Shown: positions 33,025 to 41,627 of the stretch, piece by piece
Position numbering within the stretch: position 1 is the stretch's first letter
Layout: each line of letters opens with the position of its first letter
Assembly (NCBI GenBank): GCA_001184205.1
Contig: LBMP01000006.1
Coordinates: forward strand, 62,001 to 126,000
Source of the DNA: Desulfocarbo indianensis
GTDB taxonomy: Bacteria; Desulfobacterota; Desulfarculia; Desulfarculales; Desulfarculaceae
DNA: 64,000 nt
Direction of reading: 5' to 3'
Translations under genes and position numbers: made by a program
Notes under the pieces: generated by a model
Database searches by the model: none
Seen by the model: the letters and a program-made list of their open reading frames with translations, nothing else
Told to the model about the DNA's origin: nothing

Positions 33025-35094
33025 ATGGGTACAAAAAACTGGCTGTTGGCCTTTTTCATGGTGTTTATAATCTGCGCACAAGCCGGCATGGTTCAGGCGG
33101 GCGCCCATAGTTTGCAAGACATCACCGTCACGGCGCAAAAGAACGAGGAAGACCCGCAAAACGTGCCCATAAGCCTGGATTATTTTTCGGACATTCAATT
33201 GGAAGACGCGAGAATAAATAACGTGTTCGATCTAACCACCTTTAGCCCCAACACCCACATGATGGAAAGATCTTGCGAGCATATCGTGGTGATCAGGGGC
33301 ATATCGCCTTTCCGCGGGTGCACCTACTCGCCGGCCGCTTTTTACGTGGACGAGGTCAGCTATCCGCTGCATTACATGCAGAACATAGATTTGTTCGATT
33401 TGCAGCGGGCCGAAATACTCAAAGGCCCCCAGGGAACCCTGTACGGGCGGAACGCCGAATCAGGGGTGATAAACCTGATCACCAAGCAGCCGGGCAACAA
33501 GCTCACCGGCAAGATATCGGCCGAGTACGGCAACTATGACAGCCTGCGCACCGTGGCCGGGGTCGGCGGGCCCATCGTCGACGACAAGCTGTTCCTGGGC
33601 CTGTCCGGGTTGTTCTATTCCTCCGACGGCTACATGGAGAACCTGGCCAATGGGGATGATAAGGTCGCCGACAAGCAGCACGCGGCCGGCCGGGCGACCC
33701 TGCGCTGGACGCCTTCCGAGCATTGGGACATATCCCTCATCGCCGATTTGATAAACGCCGACGATCACGGAGCCGAGGCGCGCTTGTTGTCCGGACCCAG
33801 GGCGACCGATCCCCATAAAGTTCGCCGAGACACCGACGCCTATCTGAGACAGGATTGGAACAGCCAGACCCTGCGCGCCAGCTATAGCAATGACACGGTA
33901 AAGGTGGTGTCGATTTCCAGCACGCTTTATCAAACCCTGGACAAGGTCAACGACTCTGACATATGGGACGACCCTAAGAACAAGACCATTAATCCCATCG
34001 AAATGGAGGAGCGGCAATACAGTCAGGAGCTGCGGGTTTCCTCCACCTATGACAGCCCTCTGCAATGGCTTTTGGGAGTGTATGGATTTACTGAGGACTC
34101 GAAATTTGATTATCGCTACGAGATGCTTTCCGCCGGCAGGACCTACATGCACCCGGTCACGGATGTGGACACCAGCGGGTATGCTGTTTTCGGTCAGGCC
34201 ACCTACACCATGTTCGACAAACTGCATTTCACCGCTGGCGTGCGCTTTGACCAGCAAAGCATGGAAGGCTCTCTGCGCGATGAAGTGCAGAAGGTCGCCT
34301 ATAACAAAGACCTGGATTTCGACGAGGTGCTGCCCAAGGTCTCTTTATCCTACGATCTAAGCAAGGAGGTCATGGCCTATGCTTCCGCGGCCAAGGGCTA
34401 TTTGGTTGGCGGCTACAATTGGGGGCTGACCGGCACGCCCGAAACTTTCTGCTTTGACCCTGAATACACCTGGAACTATGAGGTGGGTCTGAAATCGACC
34501 TGGCTTGATAATACGCTCATGGTCAACTTGTCTGTTTTCTATATTTCCATCGATGACAAGCAGGTCTCGGAGCTGCATCCCACCATTGCGGCCACCACCA
34601 TCACCAACGCCGCCGAAGCCGCCTCCCAGGGCTTTGAGCTGCAATTGCAGGCCAAGCCTCTTTCCGGCCTGGATGTATTCGGCGGTTTCGGCTACACCGA
34701 AGCCAAGTTCGATAAGTTCAACGCCAACGTGTGGAACGACGCGGGCGACGCCCTCATCACCAAAAACTATGAAGGCAACTACCTCCAGTACGCGCCCAAG
34801 TACACCTATAACTTCGGTGCCCAGTACCGGGGCAAGTGCGGAATTTTTGCCAGGGCCGATCTCTTGGGCACCGGGGCTTTTTATGGCGATGCCGCCAACA
34901 AGGCCGAACAAAGCTCATACATGACCGTGAATCTGCAACTCGGCTATGAAGCCAAGTCTCTTGACTTCAGATTGTGGATGAAGAACGCCTTTGACGAAGA
35001 GTATCTCACTTTTCTGAGCCCGTTTCAGCAGACCACGGTCGGTATCGACGGACCTCCCCAGACCTTTGGCGCCACCCTGACTTACAGGTTCTAA
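33025..35094 (+). CDS. TonB-dependent receptor, FyuA-like
   Basis: 689 aa from ATG 33025 (GGAG 6 nt upstream; an ATG 12 bp earlier overlaps that site). Signal peptide NWLLAFFMVFIICAQAGMVQAG, TonB box/plug (LQDITVTAQKNEEDPQNVP, VVIRGISPFRGCTYSPAAFYVDEV, LQRAEILKGPQGTLYGRNAESGVINLITK) and a barrel ending TLTYRF. The plug is like FyuA, the ferric-yersiniabactin/pesticin receptor, including an unusual cysteine pair (ERSCEH and FRGCTY). It would bring a metallophore to the periplasm, with the MFS upstream as inner-membrane route. Confidence 0.9.
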   Translation: MGTKNWLLAFFMVFIICAQAGMVQAGAHSLQDITVTAQKNEEDPQNVPISLDYFSDIQLEDARINNVFDLTTFSPNTHMMERSCEHIVVIRGISPFRGCTYSPAAFYVDEVSYPLHYMQNIDLFDLQRAEILKGPQGTLYGRNAESGVINLITKQPGNKLTGKISAEYGNYDSLRTVAGVGGPIVDDKLFLGLSGLFYSSDGYMENLANGDDKVADKQHAAGRATLRWTPSEHWDISLIADLINADDHGAEARLLSGPRATDPHKVRRDTDAYLRQDWNSQTLRASYSNDTVKVVSISSTLYQTLDKVNDSDIWDDPKNKTINPIEMEERQYSQELRVSSTYDSPLQWLLGVYGFTEDSKFDYRYEMLSAGRTYMHPVTDVDTSGYAVFGQATYTMFDKLHFTAGVRFDQQSMEGSLRDEVQKVAYNKDLDFDEVLPKVSLSYDLSKEVMAYASAAKGYLVGGYNWGLTGTPETFCFDPEYTWNYEVGLKSTWLDNTLMVNLSVFYISIDDKQVSELHPTIAATTITNAAEAASQGFELQLQAKPLSGLDVFGGFGYTEAKFDKFNANVWNDAGDALITKNYEGNYLQYAPKYTYNFGAQYRGKCGIFARADLLGTGAFYGDAANKAEQSSYMTVNLQLGYEAKSLDFRLWMKNAFDEEYLTFLSPFQQTTVGIDGPPQTFGATLTYRF

Positions 35095-35152
35095 CACCCG
35101 CCGTCCTGGGGAGGAATTTATCCATAACCTTTGCACAATAGAGGATGCCACC

Positions 35153-35899
35153 ATGGAAACGCCAAGCGTATTGATTGATAGCGCCCGCAGGGCTGAGCTG
35201 AAGAATAATCCGCGCGCCGAGTTCACTCGGGCCATTCAGCAAAAGGATCTGGCCGCCTGCCTTTTGAAAACCGCGGAGATCCATGGGCACTTCTGCCCCG
35301 GCAGCGCCCTGGGAGTCATGGCGTCGGTGTGGGGCCTTTCGCGGCTCTGCCTGGATTCCTCCCTGTCCGACGGGCTGGAGGAGCTGATGGCCATTGTGGA
35401 GATAAACGCCTGCTTCGCAGACGGAGTCCAGGCGGTGTCAGGCTGCACTCTGGGCAACAACGCCTTGGTCTATAGAGACCTTGGCAAGCACGCCGTCACC
35501 TTCACGGTACGCGGCAGCGATACCGGGGTGCGCGTGCGGGTGAGGCCGGACTTTCAGAGCCAAATCAGCCGGGCCGTGCCTGAATTTTATCCTCTCCTGG
35601 AGAAAGTGATTATCAAGCGCGGCGGCGGACCCGAGGCGGCTGCGGCCTTCAAGGCAACCGCGCGCAAGGCGGCCTTTGCCTTGATCGAACTGCCGTTTGA
35701 GCATCTGCTGATAAGCCAGCTCACCACACCTCAGCTTCCGGATTACGCCCCCATCGCCGCCAGCCTTATCTGTCCGGTTTGCGGTGAGCAGGTCATGGCC
35801 AGCAAGGTGGTGAGCGAGGGAGAGGCCAAGGGGCTTTGCTACGCCTGCGCCAAGCAACAGACCTGGCAAGTTGAAGGGCGGGGGATCGTGATCCAATGA
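35153..35899 (+). CDS. FmdE-family protein with C-terminal zinc ribbon
   Basis: 248 aa. The FmdE core is seen as EIHGHFCPGSALGV (44-54), EINACFADGVQAVSGCTLGN (84-102), and the C-terminal zinc ribbon CPVCGE ... LCYACA (203-231). FmdE-like proteins bind metal at the conserved His/Cys; they were named after a gene beside formylmethanofuran dehydrogenase but occur widely in anaerobes near metal and molybdenum genes. Following the FyuA-like receptor by 58 bp, it may receive metal from the imported metallophore. There is no signal peptide, so it acts in the cytosol. GAGGA lies 7 nt before ATG. Confidence 0.88.
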   Translation: METPSVLIDSARRAELKNNPRAEFTRAIQQKDLAACLLKTAEIHGHFCPGSALGVMASVWGLSRLCLDSSLSDGLEELMAIVEINACFADGVQAVSGCTLGNNALVYRDLGKHAVTFTVRGSDTGVRVRVRPDFQSQISRAVPEFYPLLEKVIIKRGGGPEAAAAFKATARKAAFALIELPFEHLLISQLTTPQLPDYAPIAASLICPVCGEQVMASKVVSEGEAKGLCYACAKQQTWQVEGRGIVIQ

Positions 35900-36118
35900 G
35901 GCGTAGAAGTGCCGGCGCTGACCACGGCATGGAAAAGGGCTGAGTACGGCCCCGCCATAATTACAGCCGTTGGGCTTCAGAGTCTTTCCTGCCACCTCAG
36001 TGGGTGGCTGAGTTGATTCCGTACTTGTTTAAATCTGCGTTCGCCGAACTCCGGCCTCCGCCTCCTGCCGAAGCGACACGATGCGAGGCTCGTTTGAAAA
36101 GGCGTGTGCTTTTATTGG

Positions 36119-37411
36119 CTAGAAACAATAACGAATGGCTGCATAGACATTGGTATTGTTTTCAAACTGGCCGAAAAAAGTATGCGATTCCTCGCCCCAA
36201 AAAATATTGGCTCCAAGTTCCAGGATGGTTTTATCCGTGTATTTGTAATGGGCGATGGGCCTGAGATAGGCGTCACCGTCGCTGGGAGAAAAATATGAGG
36301 CCAGGGAAAGCTCCAGGTTTTGGTTCAGCAGAAGCTTGGTCAACATAAGGGTGACGACATGCCGGGCGCGATCCTTGGCCCGGCCGCCGGAAAGACCATC
36401 CAAATAGGCATCATAGTCCAACATATGTTCAATGTAGTATTGCAGGCTGGCATTGAAATCTTTGGCCAGGTCCTGCGCGTAACCCGCCAGGTATCTAATT
36501 TCGGAGTTGTGGATTCGCGGGTTGTAACCGTCTTCATCGTCGACGGATTGATAATAGGCAACCTCGATATTTCCGATGCCATGGCCGAGCTGGCCTCTGG
36601 CGCTGGCCCCATAAACGTTCAGCCTGGGAAAGATGGCCACTCCCCCTGGCGTCTCGCCGCCGGGCCTTTTCCAGAAACCGTGGTAGCCATACAAGGCGAG
36701 TTCGTAGTTGTTGATATTTTTATATATGCGCAGGGCAAATTCGTCGTCGCCAAACCATTCATCAGGGGTATTGGCGACGACTTGGTGATCCTGGCCTACA
36801 ATATTCTTTTGCCGCCCATCCCAATAAGAAATATATGCTCCGGTTATATAGCGGTCCGGGTCGAATTTGGGGGTGTAAACAAGATCAAGGTTGCCAATCT
36901 CCGTAAAGAAGCTGACCTTGGCGGCATCGGACGGCGCCTTGAGATATTCTTTATCGCGTCCTATGAAGTATGATTGCCAATCCTTGGGAAACATATCATT
37001 CAAGAAAACCAAGTCCCCGGTTCCCCAAGTAAGGATTTGCCGGCCGATTTTGATATCCATGAAGGATGTGGGCCTGGTGAAAACCCAAGCCTCCCGCGTA
37101 TCGTACTCCACCCCTTCTTTTATGCCGTCAAGCCAGGCGTCTCCCTTGTATTTGAATTCCGCCCAATCCGTATAGGTAAAAAGCTCCACTTGGAGACGCG
37201 ATTCCATTACGGATCTGTCTTTTTCATGGGGGTCGTTTTGGGTGCGATATCCAGCCCGCATTTCGAAAAAACCATGTACTTCGATTGGGCTGAATTGGTC
37301 AAAGAAAGAAGCCTCCTCTTTTTCCGCCGCGACTGCTTGGGATGCCGCCAGCAGGGTAATGATAAATAATATAGGGATTAGACGGCCGCCAAGGATTCTT
37401 AGCATTATCAT
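36119..37411 (-). CDS. Outer-membrane beta-barrel protein (DUF1302/porin-like)
   Basis: 430 aa. The signal peptide ends SQAVAAE. The protein has alternating beta-barrel strands throughout and a C-terminal aromatic residue (AAIRYCF), typical of outer-membrane proteins. EVHGFFEMRAGYRTQ and IKIGRQILTWGTGD resemble the DUF1302/alginate-porin-like group that occurs with MMPL permeases and LolA-like proteins. Its ATG overlaps the stop of the LolA-like gene (ATGATA), so the unit is coupled. It is the likely outer-membrane part of a lipid or hydrophobic-compound exporter. The region 35900-36118 to its right end holds nothing clear. Confidence 0.8.
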   Translation of the reverse strand: MIMLRILGGRLIPILFIITLLAASQAVAAEKEEASFFDQFSPIEVHGFFEMRAGYRTQNDPHEKDRSVMESRLQVELFTYTDWAEFKYKGDAWLDGIKEGVEYDTREAWVFTRPTSFMDIKIGRQILTWGTGDLVFLNDMFPKDWQSYFIGRDKEYLKAPSDAAKVSFFTEIGNLDLVYTPKFDPDRYITGAYISYWDGRQKNIVGQDHQVVANTPDEWFGDDEFALRIYKNINNYELALYGYHGFWKRPGGETPGGVAIFPRLNVYGASARGQLGHGIGNIEVAYYQSVDDEDGYNPRIHNSEIRYLAGYAQDLAKDFNASLQYYIEHMLDYDAYLDGLSGGRAKDRARHVVTLMLTKLLLNQNLELSLASYFSPSDGDAYLRPIAHYKYTDKTILELGANIFWGEESHTFFGQFENNTNVYAAIRYCF

Positions 37412-38241
37412 CGCATCACATCTCGCGGCGGCCTTCTCAGATAGCGTTCCGTAAATAGATCATCGCTGAGACCAACGTTATATTTGATATTGGAATAGAT
37501 CATTGCCGTGCTGCTGCCATTTTCCAAGTCGCGCGCGACAGAAGATGTGACCGTGGGGTAGACTACATCCTTGCCGTTTTTCTTTGCCGATATGTTTTCA
37601 GTTTTCAGAACTTCGATGAGACGATATAGCCGGTTGTCTTTCTTAAAAAACTCCATTTTAAACGGTATGAAAGTGGCCTTGTCTATGTAGGCGACGTAGT
37701 ATTCGAACTCCACCGATTCAGGCCGTTTGGGGATATTTTTCACCACATAAAATTTGTCCGTCGTCTTGATCAATTCATGCTGGTCATCAACCGGACTGCG
37801 GCCCGATATGTCTTCATATAAAAAATCCGATCCCACGAAACTGGTGCGCTTGTCGCCGGCGGCAATTCGCTTCACCAAATCGAGGCTTGGCAGGTAAAGC
37901 CAGCGGTCATCATCCTTTTCAAGGGCGGCATGCTTGTGCACCATGAAAACCATCTTGCGCACGTCGGCCGGCGCTTTGAAATAGGCGAAATACTTTTGAT
38001 CCTGGTCCACGTTGTCTTGGTTTTTACGGAGCATGTTGAATTCTCTGTTGCGTATTCTTCCTTCCTTGTCGGTTATCACCAGGCTGACCTTGCCCTTGCC
38101 GTCAGCGCCCTGATATAGGGCCATGTGATTGGCCTTGTGAATTATCTCGTCTACACTTGGCTCTTGGGCCTGCCCCGGCATCACCCACAGTCCTGCAAGT
38201 ATCCCAAGGCTGATTCCTGCGATCAGACTTCTAAGATTCAT
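37408..38241 (-). CDS. Periplasmic LolA-like outer-membrane lipoprotein-sorting family protein
   Basis: 277 aa from ATG 38241 (AGGAGG 6 nt upstream). Signal peptide LRSLIAGISLGILAGLW ... QAQ. The rest matches the LolA-like family found beside MMPL transporters: DEIIHKANHMALYQGADGKG, MVFMVHKHAALEKDDDRWLYLPSLDLVKRI, SFVGSDFLYEDISGR, and FIPFKMEFFKKDNRLYRLIEV. Such proteins bind lipid in the periplasm between an RND permease and the outer membrane. It is coupled to the outer-membrane barrel downstream and lies 45 bp after the permease. Confidence 0.85.
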   Translation of the reverse strand: MNLRSLIAGISLGILAGLWVMPGQAQEPSVDEIIHKANHMALYQGADGKGKVSLVITDKEGRIRNREFNMLRKNQDNVDQDQKYFAYFKAPADVRKMVFMVHKHAALEKDDDRWLYLPSLDLVKRIAAGDKRTSFVGSDFLYEDISGRSPVDDQHELIKTTDKFYVVKNIPKRPESVEFEYYVAYIDKATFIPFKMEFFKKDNRLYRLIEVLKTENISAKKNGKDVVYPTVTSSVARDLENGSSTAMIYSNIKYNVGLSDDLFTERYLRRPPRDVMR

Positions 38242-38286
38242 TTGATTCCTCCTGGCTATCAAACCGCATTTTGTCCCAAAAGCAGG

Positions 38287-40914
38287 CTACTTTATCTTGT
38301 TGAAAAACCATTTTTGGGTAACCGTGAGTATCGCCGGCAAGGCAAATAGGGTGACGATGCCGGACAGGGTCATTATGGCGAACAACATGATGCCCATTGT
38401 CTTGTAGGGCACCAAAGGCCCCACCAAAAGAGGCAGGAAACCGATGGCGATCACCAGTACGTTTTTACTGATTGCCCGGGCCGGTTCACCGAACATCTTG
38501 TGAACCACCTCGTCCCAGGTGCCCAGTTCGCGATATTTAACGCGGGCGCGCTGTAAAAAGTGGATGGCGAAATCCACCGCCATGCCCAGGGCTAGAACAC
38601 CTAACACCGCAATGGGCAAATCATAATCCTTGCCGAACCATCCGATCAGCCCGTAGATAATCAGTATGGTTATGGTGAGGGGAACCATGCATAAGATTCC
38701 CCACTTTATGGACCGGAAGAGGAAGGACATCATTAGAAAAACCACCAGGAAGCTTCCCAAGAACGAGCGCAACATGGTGGGTATCAGCTTATCCTGCAAT
38801 ACGAGATTGATATAATGCAGGCCGGCCCATTTGTGCGTCAGCATGGCAGGGGGAGGGTTGCTTTTGAAGTAGTCATCAACGGTTTCCACCGCGGCTTTCA
38901 TGGCGCTGCTGTCGCCGCTTTTCAACTGAACCCACACGTTGGCGTTCATGAAGTCGGGGGTAACCATGTGCCAAAGGTCCTTGGGCCGGTGCCCTTGTTG
39001 GAATTGAAGAAGGCATTCGGCGACCCCTGGCATTTTGTCTGGAATGCGGTAATTCTGGAGTTTTCCGTCAATCATCTCCTGATTTACTTTGCGCACCGCG
39101 TCCACCAGGGAGGTGGTTTTCCCGATCAGTCCATAGCTTTCCATGTGGCGCTGCAACGCCGCGATATAGCTCAAAACCTTGGGCTGCTTGAATACTTTCT
39201 GCTTTTCCTTTTCCACGCCCAGGAATGCGCGCAGCTCGTCATAAGCGTAATAGTCATCGTCCGAAGCCTTTTCGCTTTTTTGGTCTATTCGCTTTATTAG
39301 GGTGTCGAAAAAGCCGTTGTATGATTGGCTTTTCACATTCAGCGCTTTGATCTCCTGGCTGATTTCCTGCGCCAATCTGGTCACGCTCGGGAACTTATTC
39401 TTTATGCCATCGGCGAATTCCCTTAACTTGGTCAACATCTCCTGCTTCTCGTTCTCGGTCAAATGCAAGGGATTGAAACCCCGCAATATAAGGTAAGCGG
39501 TGTAGGTTCCATCCAGATGCCTGTTCATGGCGATGTCGGCTTTGCGTATGGGATGGCTCTCCACAAAACGCTTGGCGTAATTGTCATTGACCAGGATTTG
39601 CAAGGTGCCCCATAGCGCCAAGCCGCTTGCCATTGCCATGAAAAAAATCACCAGCTTGGCATGATTGCTGGTCAACCTTCCCATGGCCCACAATATCTTC
39701 GCCAATACGCTTTGGGTTTCGGTCTGACGCGCCGACATGCCGAAATTAGCCAGCTTACGCTCCGGAATCATCATGATATATGCCGGCGCGAAGATAACGG
39801 TGTATAGCCAGGCAATCATCACTCCCACGCTGAGAAAAGCGCCGAAAACCTGGGCGGGGGGGATGGGGGTAAAGGTCAGCGAGGCAAAACCAGCCGCCGT
39901 GGTGAGGGAGGTATAAAAGATCGGCGTAAACAGCGTGTGCATGACTTCTTTGATGGATTCCTCGCGTCCCTTTTCTTGGGTGTAGGTGTCAAAAAATTCC
40001 GAAAGAATGTGGATGGAACTCACCGTCCCTATGCACATAAGGAAAATCGGGATCATGGAGCTGAGGATATGCACTTGAAAGCCCAAGGCTATCATCAGGC
40101 CCATGGTGGCCATGACGGAAAAGGTGGCTATTATCATGGGCAGGATGATGATCCGCATTTTGCGGAAGAAGAGAAACATCAATCCGAAGATCACCAGCAT
40201 GGCCAGGGGCGAGCCCACCGACATCTGGGAGAACATCTCCACGCCGATGGCCACCTCGGCCACCGGGACGCCTGCGATGTGATATTCCTCATCGCCTTTC
40301 ATCTGGGCTATTTTTTTGTTCAACTCGGAATTTATGCGATAGCTCAGGTGTTTGTCGGTCAAGGGCAGATAAAGGCAGATGACCTTGCCGTCTTCGGAAA
40401 ACATCCTTCCCTTGAGCATGGGGTTGGAGTAGGCCTTGTCGCGAATCGCCAGTGCTTCCTCGCGGGTGGCGGGTGGCTTGTTCATTAGCCATGCAAACTT
40501 GATCTCCCCAGGTCCGCCTTGGCTCATGTGGTCCACCAGGGACGGCCCGAACATGTCCACCTCAATAACCCCGGAGAAGCCTTGGGGCTGGCTCTCATCT
40601 TGCCAGCGCAGGCCCTTGGCGAACTCGGTCAGTTCAAAGATACGTTGCAGCGTAGCTGGGTTGAACACGCCATCCGGATCATGCTCATTGACCACCCCCA
40701 CCACCACGGTTTCGCTAAGGGCGAAATTTTTCTTGGTTTCGTTGTGGAAAATCCGTTTGGGATCATCCCGGGGCAGCATGTTCTCGGGGTCGGTATCCAC
40801 TTCAACCATCGGAAAAAAGGCGCACATGGCGGCGGTGAAGACAACCATCATCCAGGTGGCGACTTTATAGTGCTTGATGGAAAAATTGATCAGGGCGTTC
40901 TTTAGCGCTTTCAC
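38287..40914 (-). CDS. RND/MMPL-family transporter permease
   Basis: 875 aa starting at GTG 40914 with GGAG 7 nt upstream. It has two halves, each with one segment followed by a large periplasmic loop and a cluster of five segments (for example SPLAMLVIFGLMFLFF ... and VLGVLALGMAVDFAIHFLQRARVKYRE), with the RND/sterol-sensing-like motif IGTVSSIHILSEFFDTY. HpnN/MMPL relatives move hydrophobic lipids from the inner membrane outward with the proton gradient. The gene is controlled by the adjacent MarR regulator and followed by LolA-like and barrel genes, together a candidate envelope lipid or toxic-compound exporter. Confidence 0.9.
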   Translation of the reverse strand: MKALKNALINFSIKHYKVATWMMVVFTAAMCAFFPMVEVDTDPENMLPRDDPKRIFHNETKKNFALSETVVVGVVNEHDPDGVFNPATLQRIFELTEFAKGLRWQDESQPQGFSGVIEVDMFGPSLVDHMSQGGPGEIKFAWLMNKPPATREEALAIRDKAYSNPMLKGRMFSEDGKVICLYLPLTDKHLSYRINSELNKKIAQMKGDEEYHIAGVPVAEVAIGVEMFSQMSVGSPLAMLVIFGLMFLFFRKMRIIILPMIIATFSVMATMGLMIALGFQVHILSSMIPIFLMCIGTVSSIHILSEFFDTYTQEKGREESIKEVMHTLFTPIFYTSLTTAAGFASLTFTPIPPAQVFGAFLSVGVMIAWLYTVIFAPAYIMMIPERKLANFGMSARQTETQSVLAKILWAMGRLTSNHAKLVIFFMAMASGLALWGTLQILVNDNYAKRFVESHPIRKADIAMNRHLDGTYTAYLILRGFNPLHLTENEKQEMLTKLREFADGIKNKFPSVTRLAQEISQEIKALNVKSQSYNGFFDTLIKRIDQKSEKASDDDYYAYDELRAFLGVEKEKQKVFKQPKVLSYIAALQRHMESYGLIGKTTSLVDAVRKVNQEMIDGKLQNYRIPDKMPGVAECLLQFQQGHRPKDLWHMVTPDFMNANVWVQLKSGDSSAMKAAVETVDDYFKSNPPPAMLTHKWAGLHYINLVLQDKLIPTMLRSFLGSFLVVFLMMSFLFRSIKWGILCMVPLTITILIIYGLIGWFGKDYDLPIAVLGVLALGMAVDFAIHFLQRARVKYRELGTWDEVVHKMFGEPARAISKNVLVIAIGFLPLLVGPLVPYKTMGIMLFAIMTLSGIVTLFALPAILTVTQKWFFNKIK

Positions 40915-40936
40915 GGTCTTGCTCCAAAATATAAAA

Positions 40937-40953
40937 AGTTAAGCAACTTAACT
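40937..40953. promoter_or_regulatory. 17-bp perfect inverted repeat, putative MarR operator
   Basis: AGTTAAG-CAA-CTTAACT lies between the MarR gene's stop (inside the repeat) and the RND start. A GTTAAG half-site recurs in the MarR promoter (about 41463-41468, minus strand), so both could be bound by the MarR protein. Confidence 0.65.
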
Positions 40954-41445
40954 GAAGTCCCAAAAAAATTTACTGCCTGGCGGGTTGGCAAGGCGCCGAT
41001 CCATGAGGCTGCCAACCGCTTCCAGCATGACCGATATGGTGGCGATTTGGGAAAGAGAGAAACCGCTCAGGCGCTCGACCAGGTCCGCCATATCTCTCCC
41101 GTGAAACTGTTCATGGGCGCGAAAAGCCAGCCAGCCCACGGCGGTGAGGGAAAGCTCGTTTTCTTTTGCGCTTTGGACAGACTGTTTTTTCAGCAAGAAA
41201 CCCTTTTTAGCCAGCTTGGACACCATCTGCGACGCCGCGCTTTTGCTTATGCCGAAGTATCCCGCCAACCCCGTAACCGTCATGGGCTCATTCTCGCCGA
41301 CGGCTTGGATGGTATGGGCTTCCCGGGTGGTAACCGCCCTGTCATCGCTTAGGAGAATCGGCATCTCCTCGATGCGGGCGTACATCTTGGCAACTCGCAA
41401 CAGCACGTGGATGGTTTCTTTTATCAGGTCGTCCTTGGTTTCCAT
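40948..41445 (-). CDS. MarR-family transcriptional regulator
   Basis: 165 aa from ATG 41445. The winged helix-turn-helix is clear: TREAHTIQAVGENEPMTVTGLAGYF, then GISKSAASQMVSKLAKKGFL and the wing KENELSLTAVGW. MarR proteins repress efflux genes and release DNA when they bind a small phenolic or lipid-like compound. The RND gene starts 33 bp after its stop, with an inverted repeat in between. The -10 hexamer TACTAT ends only about 7 bp before the ATG, so the mRNA is probably leaderless or nearly so, consistent with the missing ribosome binding site. Confidence 0.88.
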   Translation of the reverse strand: METKDDLIKETIHVLLRVAKMYARIEEMPILLSDDRAVTTREAHTIQAVGENEPMTVTGLAGYFGISKSAASQMVSKLAKKGFLLKKQSVQSAKENELSLTAVGWLAFRAHEQFHGRDMADLVERLSGFSLSQIATISVMLEAVGSLMDRRLANPPGSKFFWDFS

Positions 41446-41452
41446 GAGCCAA

Positions 41453-41481
41453 ATAGTACATAACCTTAACCAACGCGTCAA
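41453..41481 (-). promoter_or_regulatory. Promoter of the MarR gene, overlapping an operator half-site
   Basis: Minus strand: TTGACG (41481-41476), 17 bp, TACTAT (41458-41453). The spacer contains GTTAAG, the half-site seen in the inverted repeat at 40937, which suggests autoregulation. Confidence 0.7.
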
Positions 41482-41627
41482 GTTTTTTTATTGCTCTATC
41501 TATAAAAGAGGCGGTCGCGAGCTGGCCGGACTGCCGGTTCGGCCTGACGGTGCGCGGGATTTCAGGCGTGACGACGGCCAAGTTGCGATGACCCTGTGGG
41601 CCTCGGCGCGGCCTGACAACAGCGTGC

